Notes: generated by a model not told the origin, from the sequence alone. A stretch of 64,000 nucleotides of DNA from Burkholderiales bacterium (GCA_020853025.1 JADYZP010000040.1:34326-98325); one strand, 5' to 3'; shown: positions 11,839-22,621, numbered from the stretch's first letter. A program made the numbers and translations.

Positions 11839-12171
11839 ATGGCGATTCAACACGCGGCACCTGGCGATCTGATCGATATCCGGCCCCTTGGCACCCACTT
11901 GCGCCAAACGGACTCCGCAACGCTCATCAGAACGGATCATCTCGAAGTCTTCCGCTATGTGCTACCCGCCGGCAAGGTGGTTCAGGAGCACACCGCGGCC
12001 GGATTGATGATCGTTCAATGTCTGGAGGGTGCCGTGGAATTCGAGGCCAAAGGCCGGGTGCAGGAGCTTATCGCGGGCCGCATGCTGTACCTGGCCGACC
12101 AGGAACCGCACGCGTTGAAAGCACTCGAAGATTCGTCGCTGCTCGTGACCCTATTGCTGCACCGCGCGTGA
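11839..12171 (+). CDS. Small cupin-domain protein
   Basis: The 110-residue protein is a single-domain cupin: VLPAGKVVQEHTAAGLMIVQ and CLEGAVEFEAKGRVQELIAG, then MLYLADQEPHALKALEDSSL, which supply the two conserved cupin motifs with EH and PHAL histidines. ATG 11839 follows AGAAGGGACTCATC, a usable ribosome site, and removes 63 codons of unlikely extension. Small cupins of this kind often sit beside DUF2249, hemerythrin or NO-responsive genes, which is the case here. A metal-dependent sensing or protective role in nitrosative stress is inference only. Confidence 0.82.
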   Translation: MAIQHAAPGDLIDIRPLGTHLRQTDSATLIRTDHLEVFRYVLPAGKVVQEHTAAGLMIVQCLEGAVEFEAKGRVQELIAGRMLYLADQEPHALKALEDSSLLVTLLLHRA

Positions 12172-12316
12172 CCCGGCATCGGGACTGAAGGCCGAGGCGG
12201 GCACAGCGAGTCGGCGTCCAGCAATGGCCGACGGCTGACGCTGCACCGCGGCGCGGCGCTAACCGCCGGGCCACATGAACACGCGACCTCGCAGTCTTGA
12301 AACCCCTGCTTGCGGA

Positions 12317-12577
12317 TCAGCGCTTGGCGAAATCGATCACGACGCCTTCGGGCCCACGCTGCTTGTAGGCAATGGATACGGATTCGCCGTAGCGCGTCTG
12401 CAGCTGGTCGAGCAGCGGCAAGGGATCGTGATCGTTGACGAAACGCATCGTCTCGCCCGTACGCAACGCGTCGAGCGCACCGAAGATCGCCGCGTGCCGG
12501 AAACGCTTGGCAATTCCGCGTGCATCGAACGGGTAGATCTGGTCGGGTGAGAGGTGGACGTGGGCGTGCTGATTCAT
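12317..12577 (-). CDS. DUF2249 domain protein
   Basis: An 86-residue protein, starting MNQHAHVHLSPDQIYPFDAR, with FGALDALRTGETMRFVNDHD and PLPLLDQLQTRYGESVSIAY, ending GPEGVVIDFAKR. This is the SirA-like DUF2249 fold, common in denitrifiers and NO-responsive loci. ATG 12577 was chosen because the family begins there; the frame upstream to 12844 crosses the divergent nsrR promoter. The gene is transcribed away from nsrR, with the candidate NsrR operator between them, so it may be NsrR-repressed. The molecular function of the family is not known. Confidence 0.82.
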   Translation of the reverse strand: MNQHAHVHLSPDQIYPFDARGIAKRFRHAAIFGALDALRTGETMRFVNDHDPLPLLDQLQTRYGESVSIAYKQRGPEGVVIDFAKR

Positions 12578-12711
12578 TCGGAGGTCCTCGGTGGGTGGAA
12601 AGTCGGGATTCGCGAGTGGGCCGGAAGGCACCGGAACACGGCGACGACGGAAAAGCGGCAGTTCGCTATGTGGAGACGAGCAACAGCGCCTGTGTTGTCG
12701 GCACGATGGAT

Positions 12712-12734
12712 AAGATATATAGTGCGTACACCTT
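12712..12734. promoter_or_regulatory. Candidate NsrR operator (11-1-11 inverted repeat)
   Basis: The 23-bp site starts AAGATATATAG, has a single central T, and ends GCGTACACCTT. The outer arms (AAG...CTT) and most inner positions pair, matching the 11-1-11 architecture with AAGAT-type ends described for NsrR sites. It lies 55 bp before the nsrR start and 135 bp from the divergent DUF2249 start, so it could control both. The match to the consensus core is partial. Confidence 0.45.
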
Positions 12735-12789
12735 AATCCTAGCATCGTCGGCCCGGTAAAACAATACGTTACATACACGTTAGGAATCC

Positions 12790-13296
12790 ATGCGTCTGAC
12801 GACCTTCTCCGACTACACGCTGCGCGTGCTGATGTACTTGGCACTCGACCGTACGCGACTTGCCACCATCCCAGAAATCGCCGCCGCCTACGACATCTCG
12901 CAGAATCACCTGATGAAGGTGGTTCATCAACTCGCGCGCGCGGGCGTCATCGAGTCGGTGCGCGGCCGGGGAGGTGGTCTCCGGCTCGCACGTGCACCGG
13001 AGGCGATCCGGATCGGGGAGGTCGTGCGTGCGGCCGAGGGAACGGCTCCGATTGTCGAGTGCCTTTCCGACGATCCGCATGCCTGCACGATCGCGGGTAC
13101 GTGCAGACTTACCCACGTGCTCGTCGACGCGTTCGATGCGCTGTACGAGTCTCTCGACCGCTACACGCTGGCCGACCTGACCAGGCAGCGCAGGGCACTG
13201 GCGTCGATACTCGTGACCGGTCCGCCGCAGAAGGCGACGGCCACCGCGAACAGGCGAGCAGCAGCGCACGTCCGCCGCGGCAGGGCCGGCGTATAG
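12790..13296 (+). CDS. nsrR: Rrf2-family nitric-oxide-sensing repressor NsrR
   Basis: A 168-residue Rrf2 regulator: MRLTTFSDYTLRVLMYLALD opens the winged helix, SQNHLMKVVHQLARAGVIES is the recognition helix, and GRGGGLRLARAPEAIRIGEV the wing. Three cysteines in VECLSDDPHACTIAGTC form the iron-sulfur cluster site expected of NsrR, which releases DNA when the cluster is nitrosylated. The C-terminal tail after about residue 140 is basic and longer than usual. It is followed 41 bp later by nnrS on the same strand and faces the DUF2249 gene, a common NsrR regulon arrangement. Probably autoregulated through the site at 12712-12734. Confidence 0.9.
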   Translation: MRLTTFSDYTLRVLMYLALDRTRLATIPEIAAAYDISQNHLMKVVHQLARAGVIESVRGRGGGLRLARAPEAIRIGEVVRAAEGTAPIVECLSDDPHACTIAGTCRLTHVLVDAFDALYESLDRYTLADLTRQRRALASILVTGPPQKATATANRRAAAHVRRGRAGV

Positions 13297-13337
13297 CGTC
13301 GCTGCACGATTCCCGCTTTTCCTGGATGGAAACCGCA

Positions 13338-14537
13338 ATGTCAAAACCACGCGCAATCGAGGAATCGGCTTCCAAGTCCGATTTCTACCCTGACGGGTTC
13401 GCGCTCTGGGCTTTGGGCTTTCGGCCCTTTTATCTGCTGGCGAGCATCTTCGCCGCGGTCTCGATCCTGATCTGGGTCGCGCAGTACGTGGGACTTCTGC
13501 CCGCCGCCTATGTTCGCAGCCCGCTCTGGCACGGGCACGAAATGCTGTTTGGCTATGCGCTCGCCGTGATCACCGGATTCCTTTTCACCGCGGGTCGCAA
13601 CTGGAGCGGACAGCCAACGCCGACGGGCGCCACGCTGGCCGCGTTCGCGCTGCTCTGGATCGCCGGACGGGTGCTGATGCTGACGCCCTTCGCGATCGCC
13701 GCCGCAGTGGTGAACGCCGCGTTCCCTTTGGCCGCCGCGGTTGCGCTGGTCATCCCCTTTGCGAAAAGCAGAAATCGCCGCAATTACTTCTTCGTCGCGC
13801 TGTTCGTCCTTCTCGGCGCGGCCGTATTGGCGATGCACCTTTCCTGGCTGGGTGTGCTGGCGTGGCCCGAACGGGCCAGCCTGCAGGTCGGCCTCGACGT
13901 CGTCCTGTTCATCATTGCGGTGATGGGCGGACGCGTCATTCCGATGTTCACCAACAACGGCGTCCCCGGGGCCCAGGCGATTCGCCGTCCACTGGTCGAA
14001 AAGTTGGCGTTGGGAAGCGTTCTGGCGCTGCTCGGCGCGGACGTGCTTCAGGCGCCGGCAGATGTGATTGCCGTTATCGCGCTGGTCGCGGCACTCGCGC
14101 ACGCCGCTCGACTCTATCTGTGGCAACCCTGGCGAACGTTCGGAACTCCGATCGTATGGGTACTGCACGCGGCCTACGCCTGGATCGTCGTCTATCTCGT
14201 CCTGCGCGCGTTGGCGGTTTTCGGGCTGGTCGCGGAGCCGCTCGCCGTGCATGCGCTGACCATCGGCGTCATCGGCGGCATGACCATCGGCATGATGACG
14301 CGCACCGCGCGCGGCCACACCGGACGCCCGCTGATCACCGATGGCTACGAGGTGGCGTGTTACGTCCTCGTTCAGTGCGCCGCGGTCACTCGGGTCTTCG
14401 GCGCCATGATCCTGCCGCATGCCTATCTGGCGACCGTCATCGGCTCGGCGATTTGCTGGGCAGCGGCGTTCGCGCTCTACGCGATTCGCTACTGGCCGAT
14501 CCTGTCGCGAGCAAGGCTCGACGGCAAGCCGGGGTAG
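13338..14537 (+). CDS. nnrS: NnrS family membrane protein
   Basis: The 399-residue, twelve-helix protein has the NnrS hallmarks: DGFALWALGFRPFYLLASIF at the start, SPLWHGHEMLFGYALAVITG, FLFTAGRNWSGQPTPTG, MGGRVIPMFTNNGVPGAQAI and MTIGMMTRTARGHTGRPL. NnrS is a heme- and copper-containing inner-membrane protein that lessens nitrosative damage. ATG 13338 is preferred over in-frame ATG 13326 because GGATGGA then sits as the ribosome site. It lies 41 bp after nsrR and is convergent with the hemerythrin gene, 19 bp apart. Confidence 0.95.
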   Translation: MSKPRAIEESASKSDFYPDGFALWALGFRPFYLLASIFAAVSILIWVAQYVGLLPAAYVRSPLWHGHEMLFGYALAVITGFLFTAGRNWSGQPTPTGATLAAFALLWIAGRVLMLTPFAIAAAVVNAAFPLAAAVALVIPFAKSRNRRNYFFVALFVLLGAAVLAMHLSWLGVLAWPERASLQVGLDVVLFIIAVMGGRVIPMFTNNGVPGAQAIRRPLVEKLALGSVLALLGADVLQAPADVIAVIALVAALAHAARLYLWQPWRTFGTPIVWVLHAAYAWIVVYLVLRALAVFGLVAEPLAVHALTIGVIGGMTIGMMTRTARGHTGRPLITDGYEVACYVLVQCAAVTRVFGAMILPHAYLATVIGSAICWAAAFALYAIRYWPILSRARLDGKPG

Positions 14538-14556
14538 GCGCAGCTGGCCGTGAGTC

Positions 14557-15114
14557 TCAGCGCGGTCGCATACCGCGTCGTTGGCGCATGGCCTCACCGA
14601 TCCGGCTCAGCACACTCGACTCCAACAGCCGTGCCGCCATCGGCAGGAGTTCCTGCTCTTCGCGCGCGATGTGTCGTTGGTACTGGTCGACAAACAGATC
14701 GATTTCGTCTTGCGGGGGAGCGACCGCGTCGCCGGCTTCGATCCCGGCCAGCCAAGCCTTTAGCGTCTGCCAACGCAGCTCCATCTCGCGATGCTCCCGT
14801 GTCAGCGAGTCGACGAGCTGCCGTATGCAGACCGGATCGGAACCGGCCATCGATTCGATCAGCGCCGGAAACAGATCCTGCTCCTCGTCCTGGTGGTGAT
14901 AACGCCCGGAACCATCGAAATAGCGAATGACGTTATGGGCGGCCGTTTGCGCGGCTTCATCGGCCCAGGGCGCTGCACCGTGGGCTGCGAGTCGCTGCAG
15001 CGTCGAACATTGCGCAAGCATGCGCACGTGGCAATCGGCGAGCACTTCGAGCGGCGCGTCGAAACCCGGCACTGGCGCAGACGATCCAGAGGTGGCGGTC
15101 TTGGGCGGCATCAT
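14557..15114 (-). CDS. Hemerythrin HHE-domain protein
   Basis: A 185-residue four-helix protein with the spaced iron ligands of bacterial hemerythrins: LADCHVRMLAQC, GRYHHQDEEQDLFPAL, SLTREHREMELRW and YQRHIAREEQELLPMA. Such proteins carry a non-heme di-iron site that binds O2 or NO or helps repair damaged iron centres. The start is uncertain: paired ATGs at 15114/15111 and an upstream in-frame start at 15174 have no strong ribosome site; homology begins after the shorter start. Its position beside nnrS/nsrR suggests a role in NO defence. Confidence 0.88.
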   Translation of the reverse strand: MMPPKTATSGSSAPVPGFDAPLEVLADCHVRMLAQCSTLQRLAAHGAAPWADEAAQTAAHNVIRYFDGSGRYHHQDEEQDLFPALIESMAGSDPVCIRQLVDSLTREHREMELRWQTLKAWLAGIEAGDAVAPPQDEIDLFVDQYQRHIAREEQELLPMAARLLESSVLSRIGEAMRQRRGMRPR

Positions 15115-15284
15115 CGAGACAACATAGTACGACGCGCTCTGCAAGGCAACCATCGGACTAGCATCGGGCGGCAAGCGGCGGACGACGATGAGTCTCGACG
15201 TACGAGGATCACCCGCTGCGTCGAAGGCGGCCGGCGAGCGTTATCCTCGACAATGGCAGTGCATCTGCTTCCCGTGCGCACGCG

Positions 15285-15407
15285 ATGGCGTCGCCGCTGC
15301 GCTCGCTCGGGGTCATGTTCGTAGCCCTAGCGGTAATCTCCTGCGTTCCCGCGGTCGCTGTTGCTGCCGCGGCTTCCGGGCTACAGCGGCGGATCCGTTC
15401 TCTATAG
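15285..15407 (+). CDS. Small ORF with signal-peptide-like sequence, 40 aa
   Basis: ATG 15285 opens 40 codons ending TAG 15405-15407. The product starts MASPLRSLGVMFVALAVISC and continues VPAVAVAAAASG, a convincing secretion signal with a small-residue cleavage region, but only ten residues follow it. No good ribosome site is visible. It may be a tiny exported peptide or, more likely, the stub of a decayed exported gene. It is the only item recognised between the hemerythrin gene and aroD. Confidence 0.25.
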   Translation: MASPLRSLGVMFVALAVISCVPAVAVAAAASGLQRRIRSL

Positions 15408-15479
15408 AATGCAGGCAGGTGCGCCGCGGGTACTTTGGCTTGCGCAGCATTGCACGACGTGCATCAAGGAGAGAAATTG

Positions 15480-16259
15480 ATGAAGCGGGAGAAAGTCATC
15501 CGTGTGCGAGGACGACAGTTCGGCGGCGACACCCCGGTGATCTGCACACCGTTGGTCGGACCTACGCGCGACGTTGTCCTGGGCGAAGCAGCGAGTGTCC
15601 TGGCCAAGGTGCCCGACGTCATCGAATGGCGTGTCGACTTTTTCGAGCGTATCGGCGACACGGCCGCGGTACTCGAAGTCGCCGGATCGCTGCGAGCGGC
15701 GGTGGGCGATACGCCGATCATCTTTACTCGACGTTCGGCCAAGGAAGGCGGAACGCGCATCGCGCCGAGCGAAGCCGACGTCCTGCGGCTCTACGACGCC
15801 GTGGGCGCTAGCGGACTTGTCGACTTCCTGGATTTCGAGATGGGTAACGATCCCGAGCACGTGCGCAGCGTCGTGGAAACCGCACACGCGCAGCAGATGC
15901 GCGTCATTCTTTCGTACCACAATTTCGGCTATACGCCTGGCGTCGAATTCCTTGTCGGGCGCTTTCAGGAGGCCGAGCGGCTGGGTGCGGATGTCGCCAA
16001 GGTGGCGGCGATGCCGCGGGATCGCTCCGACGTGCTCACGCTGCTCGCCGCAACGGCGAGCGCCGACAGCAAGTCGGGCATCCCGCTGATCAGCATGTCG
16101 ATGGGGCCGCTGGGATCGGTCACACGGATGATCGGCGGCGTCTTCGGTTCAACGCTGAGTTTCGCGGTCGGCGAATCCAGTTCGGCGCCCGGGCAGATGC
16201 CGATTGCCGATCTTCGGACCGTCTACGAGGTGATCCGTCGCGCGCGGGGCGAGGCCTGA
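15480..16259 (+). CDS. aroD: 3-dehydroquinate dehydratase, type I
   Basis: A 259-residue type I dehydroquinase, which forms a Schiff base to convert 3-dehydroquinate to 3-dehydroshikimate. EWRVDFFE (residues 49-56), the active-site His in ILSYHNFG (His147) and the Schiff-base Lys in DVAKVAAMP (Lys174) are present, as is the C-terminal substrate loop GESSSAPGQMPI. ATG 15480 has AAGGAGAGAAATTG upstream; the frame extends 15 codons earlier but without support. No other shikimate or quinate gene is adjacent. Betaproteobacteria more often use the unrelated type II enzyme AroQ, so this copy could be extra, possibly catabolic. Confidence 0.93.
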   Translation: MKREKVIRVRGRQFGGDTPVICTPLVGPTRDVVLGEAASVLAKVPDVIEWRVDFFERIGDTAAVLEVAGSLRAAVGDTPIIFTRRSAKEGGTRIAPSEADVLRLYDAVGASGLVDFLDFEMGNDPEHVRSVVETAHAQQMRVILSYHNFGYTPGVEFLVGRFQEAERLGADVAKVAAMPRDRSDVLTLLAATASADSKSGIPLISMSMGPLGSVTRMIGGVFGSTLSFAVGESSSAPGQMPIADLRTVYEVIRRARGEA

Positions 16260-16465
16260 GATCGCTACCGGCGCCTGTCTCCTTCGCCGCCGCTCGGGAC
16301 ATCGACCCGTGACGTCGTTCCGAACCGATATTGAGCCAGAGCGCGCTGTGGTGCACGACCTTCAGGCGCACACCGAACTCGGCGCGTGCGTGAACTGCGC
16401 CGATCCTGCATCATCACCAGCCCTTCGGCTTGGCCGCACCCTTGCCGCGGCCGTCAACGGGGCCA

Positions 16466-17458
16466 TCAGGCCGAAACCGACTCGCTCCAGCGGGCGAGGT
16501 CGACCTCGTTCTCGAGCGGCTCGCCGCGGCGAAAGCGCTCGATGTTGTCGAACAACGCGCGCAGCTTGGTCGTCATCGCGTCACGAGTTCCCGAAGAGAT
16601 GTGCGGTGTCAGCACGACGTCTGTGCGCGCGAAGAGCGCGGGAGACGAAGGCGGCTCCTGCTCGAAGACATCGAGCGCGGCGCCGGCGAGATGACCGCTG
16701 TCCAGCGCGCGGATCAGCGCGGCTTCGTCGACGAGCCCGCCCCTGGCTGTATTGACGAGGTACGCACCGCGCTTCATGCGGACAAGTGCGGTGGCGTCGA
16801 TCAGGTGCCGCGTCGCCGGAGTCAGCGGCGCGTGCAGGCTGACGATGTCGGACTGCGCCAGCACACGATCGAACGGCGCAGCGACGACGCCGAGCGCCGC
16901 TGCGCGCTTAGGCGGCAGCGCCACGGCGGTATCGTGATACACGCCGCGGGTGCCGAAGGCCAACAGGCGTGCAGCCACCGCTTGGGCGATCCTTCCCATT
17001 CCCACGTAGCCGACGGTCAGTCCCTTCAACTCGCGGGATACGAGCCGCAGCGCATTGTTGTGAAAGCGGCCTTCGCGCAACTCCCGATCGGCAAACGGCA
17101 GGCGTTTCAGTATCGCCAGCATCAACAGGATCGTGTGCTCGGCCACGCCGTCGGTCGTGCCGGAAGGTGTCAGCGCGAGCCGGACCTTGCGCGCCGCCAG
17201 CGCGGGAAGATCGATCGTGTCCTGGAAGCCCACGCCTTGATGGTGGACGAGCTGCAGCGCCTTCGCCGCGTCGATCATCGGCCGCGTGAAACGCCGCGTG
17301 GCGACGATCACGATCTTCGCCGACGCGAGCTTGGCGATGCGCTCGTCGTCGTCGTCGTGCTCCAGCGTCACCAGCTCGCAGGTGGCTGGCATGGCGGCGC
17401 GGATCATCGCGTAGACTTCGGGCGTCGCATGCGGCAGGTAGAAAATCTCGGTCGTCAT
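16466..17458 (-). CDS. D-isomer-specific 2-hydroxyacid dehydrogenase
   Basis: A 330-residue NAD(P)-dependent dehydrogenase. The Rossmann motif is VGYVGMGRIAQAVAARL, and the catalytic triad blocks are YLVNTARGGLVDEAALIRAL (Arg), ALDVFEQEPP (Glu) and LTPHISSGT (His). It is closest in general form to the glycerate/phosphoglycerate dehydrogenase group; the substrate is not readable. ATG 17458 lies 4 bp after the stop of a 40-codon ORF on the same strand, which suggests translational coupling. The 206-bp gap between its end and aroD holds nothing recognised. Confidence 0.9.
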   Translation of the reverse strand: MTTEIFYLPHATPEVYAMIRAAMPATCELVTLEHDDDDERIAKLASAKIVIVATRRFTRPMIDAAKALQLVHHQGVGFQDTIDLPALAARKVRLALTPSGTTDGVAEHTILLMLAILKRLPFADRELREGRFHNNALRLVSRELKGLTVGYVGMGRIAQAVAARLLAFGTRGVYHDTAVALPPKRAAALGVVAAPFDRVLAQSDIVSLHAPLTPATRHLIDATALVRMKRGAYLVNTARGGLVDEAALIRALDSGHLAGAALDVFEQEPPSSPALFARTDVVLTPHISSGTRDAMTTKLRALFDNIERFRRGEPLENEVDLARWSESVSA

Positions 17459-17462
17459 CACG

Positions 17463-17585
17463 TTAATCCGCGATCGCCCACGGCTGCTTGTCGAGGTGGC
17501 CGGCGAGCCATTCCGCACCGCGAAAACGTGCGATGAGTGAAGGAGGCGGTCGCGTGAGCTTGCGTCGCAGCGTGCGTGTGGTCAT
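17463..17585 (-). CDS. Small hypothetical ORF, 40 aa, coupled to the hydroxyacid dehydrogenase
   Basis: ATG 17585 is preceded by AAGGGGCCCTTTT, a good ribosome site, and opens 40 codons ending TAA 4 bp before the dehydrogenase start. The basic product begins MTTRTLRRKLTRPPPSLIAR and ends LAGHLDKQPWAIAD. No family is recognised and no signal or membrane segment is seen. It could be a leader peptide, a small partner protein, or the remnant of a longer gene. The good ribosome site and the tight spacing favour real translation. Confidence 0.45.
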   Translation of the reverse strand: MTTRTLRRKLTRPPPSLIARFRGAEWLAGHLDKQPWAIAD

Positions 17586-17736
17586 AAAAGGGCCCCTTGG
17601 CAGGTTGTGAAGATTGCCCAATGTTGAAGCAATCGCCAACAATTATCGCCTCGAGCCGAAGTCACCGAGATCGTGGATAATCTTCGACCACGGCCCGGAA
17701 GTCACCGGCAACCACCGTGAGAGGTCGCAGCCCGAC

Positions 17737-19805
<2,069 letters not shown>

Positions 19806-19819
<14 letters not shown>

Positions 19820-20573
19820 ACTCTTCGATCGTCTCGCCGGTCGGCGTGCCGTCCGCGGCAAACGAACGCTCGACAAAGCGCGCGTGTCCGCGCCGGCCGA
19901 TCGTGAACACCGTCGAGCAGCGCGTGCCGTAGCGCTCGCTGACGATGAACGGCGACGACAGCAGCCGTTCCCACTCGCGCGTCACCCCGGTATTGGGCAG
20001 CGCATCGTCGGGCGCCGGCGTGCGGTCGGCGAGCGCGGCGAACAGCGGCGCCGCGTCGGCGTCGCCGCGCGCAGCCCAGGAACGCAAGCGATCGACGGTG
20101 CGCACGAGCTTCGGCCACGGCGTGTCGAGCAGCGCGTTGGACAGTCCATGGATGCCCGAGGACAGGCGGCGTTCGCCGGCGCTGCGGTTCGACATCCACA
20201 CCGCCGCCTGGGCATCGCCGGCGATCAGGTTGAAGCCGTTGTAGCGCCGGGGATCGGTGATGCCGTAGAGCGGCATCCCGGGTGCCGCGGCGTCGTTCAA
20301 CGCCGCTGGCACCAGTTCGCCGCGCGAGATGGCGGCGGGGTCGTTGCCAAGGCCGTCGCGAACGTTGGTCAGCAGCGCCCAGCGGCCGTCGCGACGCACG
20401 CCCAGCCACGTGCCGCCGGCCGCGAGGTCGCGTCCGGCAAGCACACCGACAAACGGTGGCTCGCGGCCCCACGCCGCCGGCGCCGCGCCGCGCGCGTGGT
20501 ATTCGTCGCGATTGGCGGCGACGACCAGCGCGTATTCGGGATGCGCATCGAGGGCGACGACGGCGAGACACAT
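19806..20573 (-). CDS. NRDE/TANGO2 family protein
   Basis: A 255-residue protein starting MCLAVVALDAHPEYALVVAA with NRDE at residues 21-24, the signature of the NRDE (TANGO2) family. Further conserved pieces are LAGRDLAAGGTWLGVRRDGR, TNVRDG, SRGELV, and GLSNALLDTPWPKL. The Cys at position 2 may become an N-terminal nucleophile after Met removal, as in Ntn-hydrolases; the biological role is unsettled, with lipid, heme and acyl-CoA links proposed. It starts 4 bp after the ygfZ stop, so the two are an operon. Confidence 0.9.
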
Positions 20574-20577
20574 GGCG

Positions 20578-21561
20578 TCAGGAGAGCTTCGGCCGCTTCG
20601 GCGCGACCGGCGCCGGCACGTCGTAGGGAAGCGGCCAGCGCGTGAGCACGGGGCCGTCGATCGTGGACAGATGCAGTTGCGCGTCGTCCAGCGCGGCCCA
20701 CTGCACGACGGCGAGCAGGTCGCTGCCGCCGTCGGGGGAGCTCGCCGCGTTGACCACGGTGCCGCAGGACTGCGCGCCATAGGTCGCCGAGAAAAGCGGT
20801 GTCGCCGGCGCGGGCGGCGCGCAGTCGACGTGAAAGGCGAACAGCCGCTCCTTCAGACGGCCGAGGTACTGCATGCGGGCGACGATTTCCTGCCCCGGAT
20901 AGCAACCTTTGTGAAAATTGATGCCGCCGACCAGGTCCCAGTTCGCGGTCTGCGGCACGAACAGATCGGCCGTCGCCTGCGTGATCAGCGGCACGCCGGT
21001 GCGGATCGCCCGCCAGTTCCATGCTTCGGTGGAGTCGGCGGCTGCGTGCGCGACGAGGCGGTTCCAGACGTCATCGGCTAGCACCTCCGGCGCGTGGACG
21101 AGGTAACGGCCGTCCGGTGTGGCGACGATCAGGCATTCGCCAGAGGCGACGGTACCCTGCGCCGATTCGACCGCCGCGTCGAGCGCCGCGTGGATCGTCT
21201 CGCGCGCGTTCGGGCCGGCCACGCCGAAGCGGCGGCCCGATGGCGTCAGGTCGCTCACCGTGACCCGTGCGCGAAGCACGTACATCGATATCCGCTTGCG
21301 CAGCATTGCGGCGATGTCGGCAGCAACGAAGGCAACGAAGGCCTCCGGTCCCCGGCGCCAGAGCAGGAGGCTGCCGAGCATTCGCCCCTTGGGCGAGTTG
21401 TAGCTGGACAGGGCAACGGTGCCCGGCGCCATGCCGGTGACGTCCGACGACAGCTGGCTGTGCAGGAAGGCGGCGGCGTCGGGTCCGTCGAAGCCGATGA
21501 GGCCGATATCGGGTATCGGCGCGACGATGGTGGATGAAGATGTCGTGGCGATAGGGGTCAT
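20578..21561 (-). CDS. ygfZ: Folate-binding Fe-S cluster/tRNA-modification protein YgfZ
   Basis: A 327-residue aminomethyltransferase-fold protein. The diagnostic KGCYPGQEIVAR motif, with its conserved Cys, is near residue 220, and GVAGPNARETI and FLHSQLSSDVTG match the folate-binding domain. YgfZ uses folate and assists assembly or repair of Fe-S enzymes such as the tRNA methylthiotransferase MiaB. It is followed by the TANGO2-like gene on the same strand and is divergent from rpsB across 316 bp. Confidence 0.92.
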   Translation of the reverse strand: MTPIATTSSSTIVAPIPDIGLIGFDGPDAAAFLHSQLSSDVTGMAPGTVALSSYNSPKGRMLGSLLLWRRGPEAFVAFVAADIAAMLRKRISMYVLRARVTVSDLTPSGRRFGVAGPNARETIHAALDAAVESAQGTVASGECLIVATPDGRYLVHAPEVLADDVWNRLVAHAAADSTEAWNWRAIRTGVPLITQATADLFVPQTANWDLVGGINFHKGCYPGQEIVARMQYLGRLKERLFAFHVDCAPPAPATPLFSATYGAQSCGTVVNAASSPDGGSDLLAVVQWAALDDAQLHLSTIDGPVLTRWPLPYDVPAPVAPKRPKLS

Positions 21562-21657
21562 GGCTTGTTAGATGGGCGCGTTGGCAGCTGCCGACAAGAC
21601 CCTGTCAACCGCAGCTGCCAGGGACGCGGCCCAAGGGGCGAAATCGTCTCGAACACG

Positions 21658-21877
21658 TGCTAGAATAACAAGTTAGCTCGATCGCGCCGGTTTCCGGAAT
21701 CCTTTCGGCCCGGCGGTCAAGATCTCCCGTGGCCATCCGGCTTTGCGGGCGGACGATCGGGAAAATCCGCACACCTCGCGGTCTTTAGGGTGTCCCGCGC
21801 ATGAATCCCGGAATCCTCCGGGGCCCAGACGCCGGATCATCCCGCGGGTGGAGGCTACAACCCTGAAGGAGTTTGGA
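21658..21877 (+). promoter_or_regulatory. rpsB promoter (extended -10) and roughly 200-nt structured leader
   Basis: TG-C-TAGAAT at 21658-21666 is a good extended -10 element; the -35 region is weak. A transcript starting near 21673 would carry a leader of about 200 nt before rpsB. Within it ATCCGGC (21735-21741) can pair with GCCGGAT (21831-21837), enclosing a long GC-rich segment. In other bacteria the rpsB-tsf leader binds S2 for autoregulation; whether this leader does so is inference. Confidence 0.4.
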
Positions 21878-22621
21878 ATGTCGGTCACGATGCGTCAAAT
21901 GCTGGAAGCCGGGGTGCACTTCGGCCACCAGACCCGCTACTGGAATCCGAAGATGGCCGATTACATCTTCGGCCAGCGCAACAAGATCCACATCGTCAAT
22001 CTCGAGAAGACGATGCAGCTGTACCAGGACGCGATGAAGTACGTCCGGCAGCTCGCCAGCAACCGCGGCACCATCCTGTTCGTCGGAACCAAGCGGCAGG
22101 CGCGCGAAATCGTCGCCGAGGAGGCGCAGCGCGCAAGCATGCCCTTTGTCGACCACCGCTGGTTGGGCGGTATGTTGACCAATTTCAAGACCGTGAAGGT
22201 GTCGATCAAGCGCCTGAAGGACTTGGAGCAGATGGCCGAGGATGGCACGCTCGAACGGATGACCAAGCGCGAGGCGCTGTCGCACAGCCGCGAACTCGAT
22301 AAGCTGATGAAAAGCCTGGGCGGAATCAAGGACATGGTCGCGCTGCCCGACGCGATGTTCGTCGTCGACGTCGGCTACCACAAGATCGCGGTGACCGAAG
22401 CGAAGAAGCTCGGTGTCCCGATCATCGGCGTCGTCGACACCAACCACTCGCCGGATGGCATCGCCTACGTGATCCCCGGCAACGACGACAGCAGCCGCGC
22501 GATTCGCCTGTATGCGCGGGGTGTCGCCGACGCGGTGCTCGAAGGCAAGAGCACGGTGATCCAGGAGACCGTGACGTCGGGTGACGAATTCGTCGAAGTG
22601 CAGGAAGAGGCGTCGGCCTGA
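21878..22621 (+). CDS. rpsB: 30S ribosomal protein S2
   Basis: A 247-residue S2 protein, starting [20 protein letters not shown], with [40 protein letters not shown] and [16 protein letters not shown] sequence ([20 protein letters not shown]). AAGGAGTTTGGA precedes ATG 21878; the earlier in-frame start at 21743 has no support. It begins the conserved operon rpsB-tsf-pyrH-frr. Confidence 0.99.
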   Translation: MSVTMRQMLEAGVHFGHQTRYWNPKMADYIFGQRNKIHIVNLEKTMQLYQDAMKYVRQLASNRGTILFVGTKRQAREIVAEEAQRASMPFVDHRWLGGMLTNFKTVKVSIKRLKDLEQMAEDGTLERMTKREALSHSRELDKLMKSLGGIKDMVALPDAMFVVDVGYHKIAVTEAKKLGVPIIGVVDTNHSPDGIAYVIPGNDDSSRAIRLYARGVADAVLEGKSTVIQETVTSGDEFVEVQEEASA

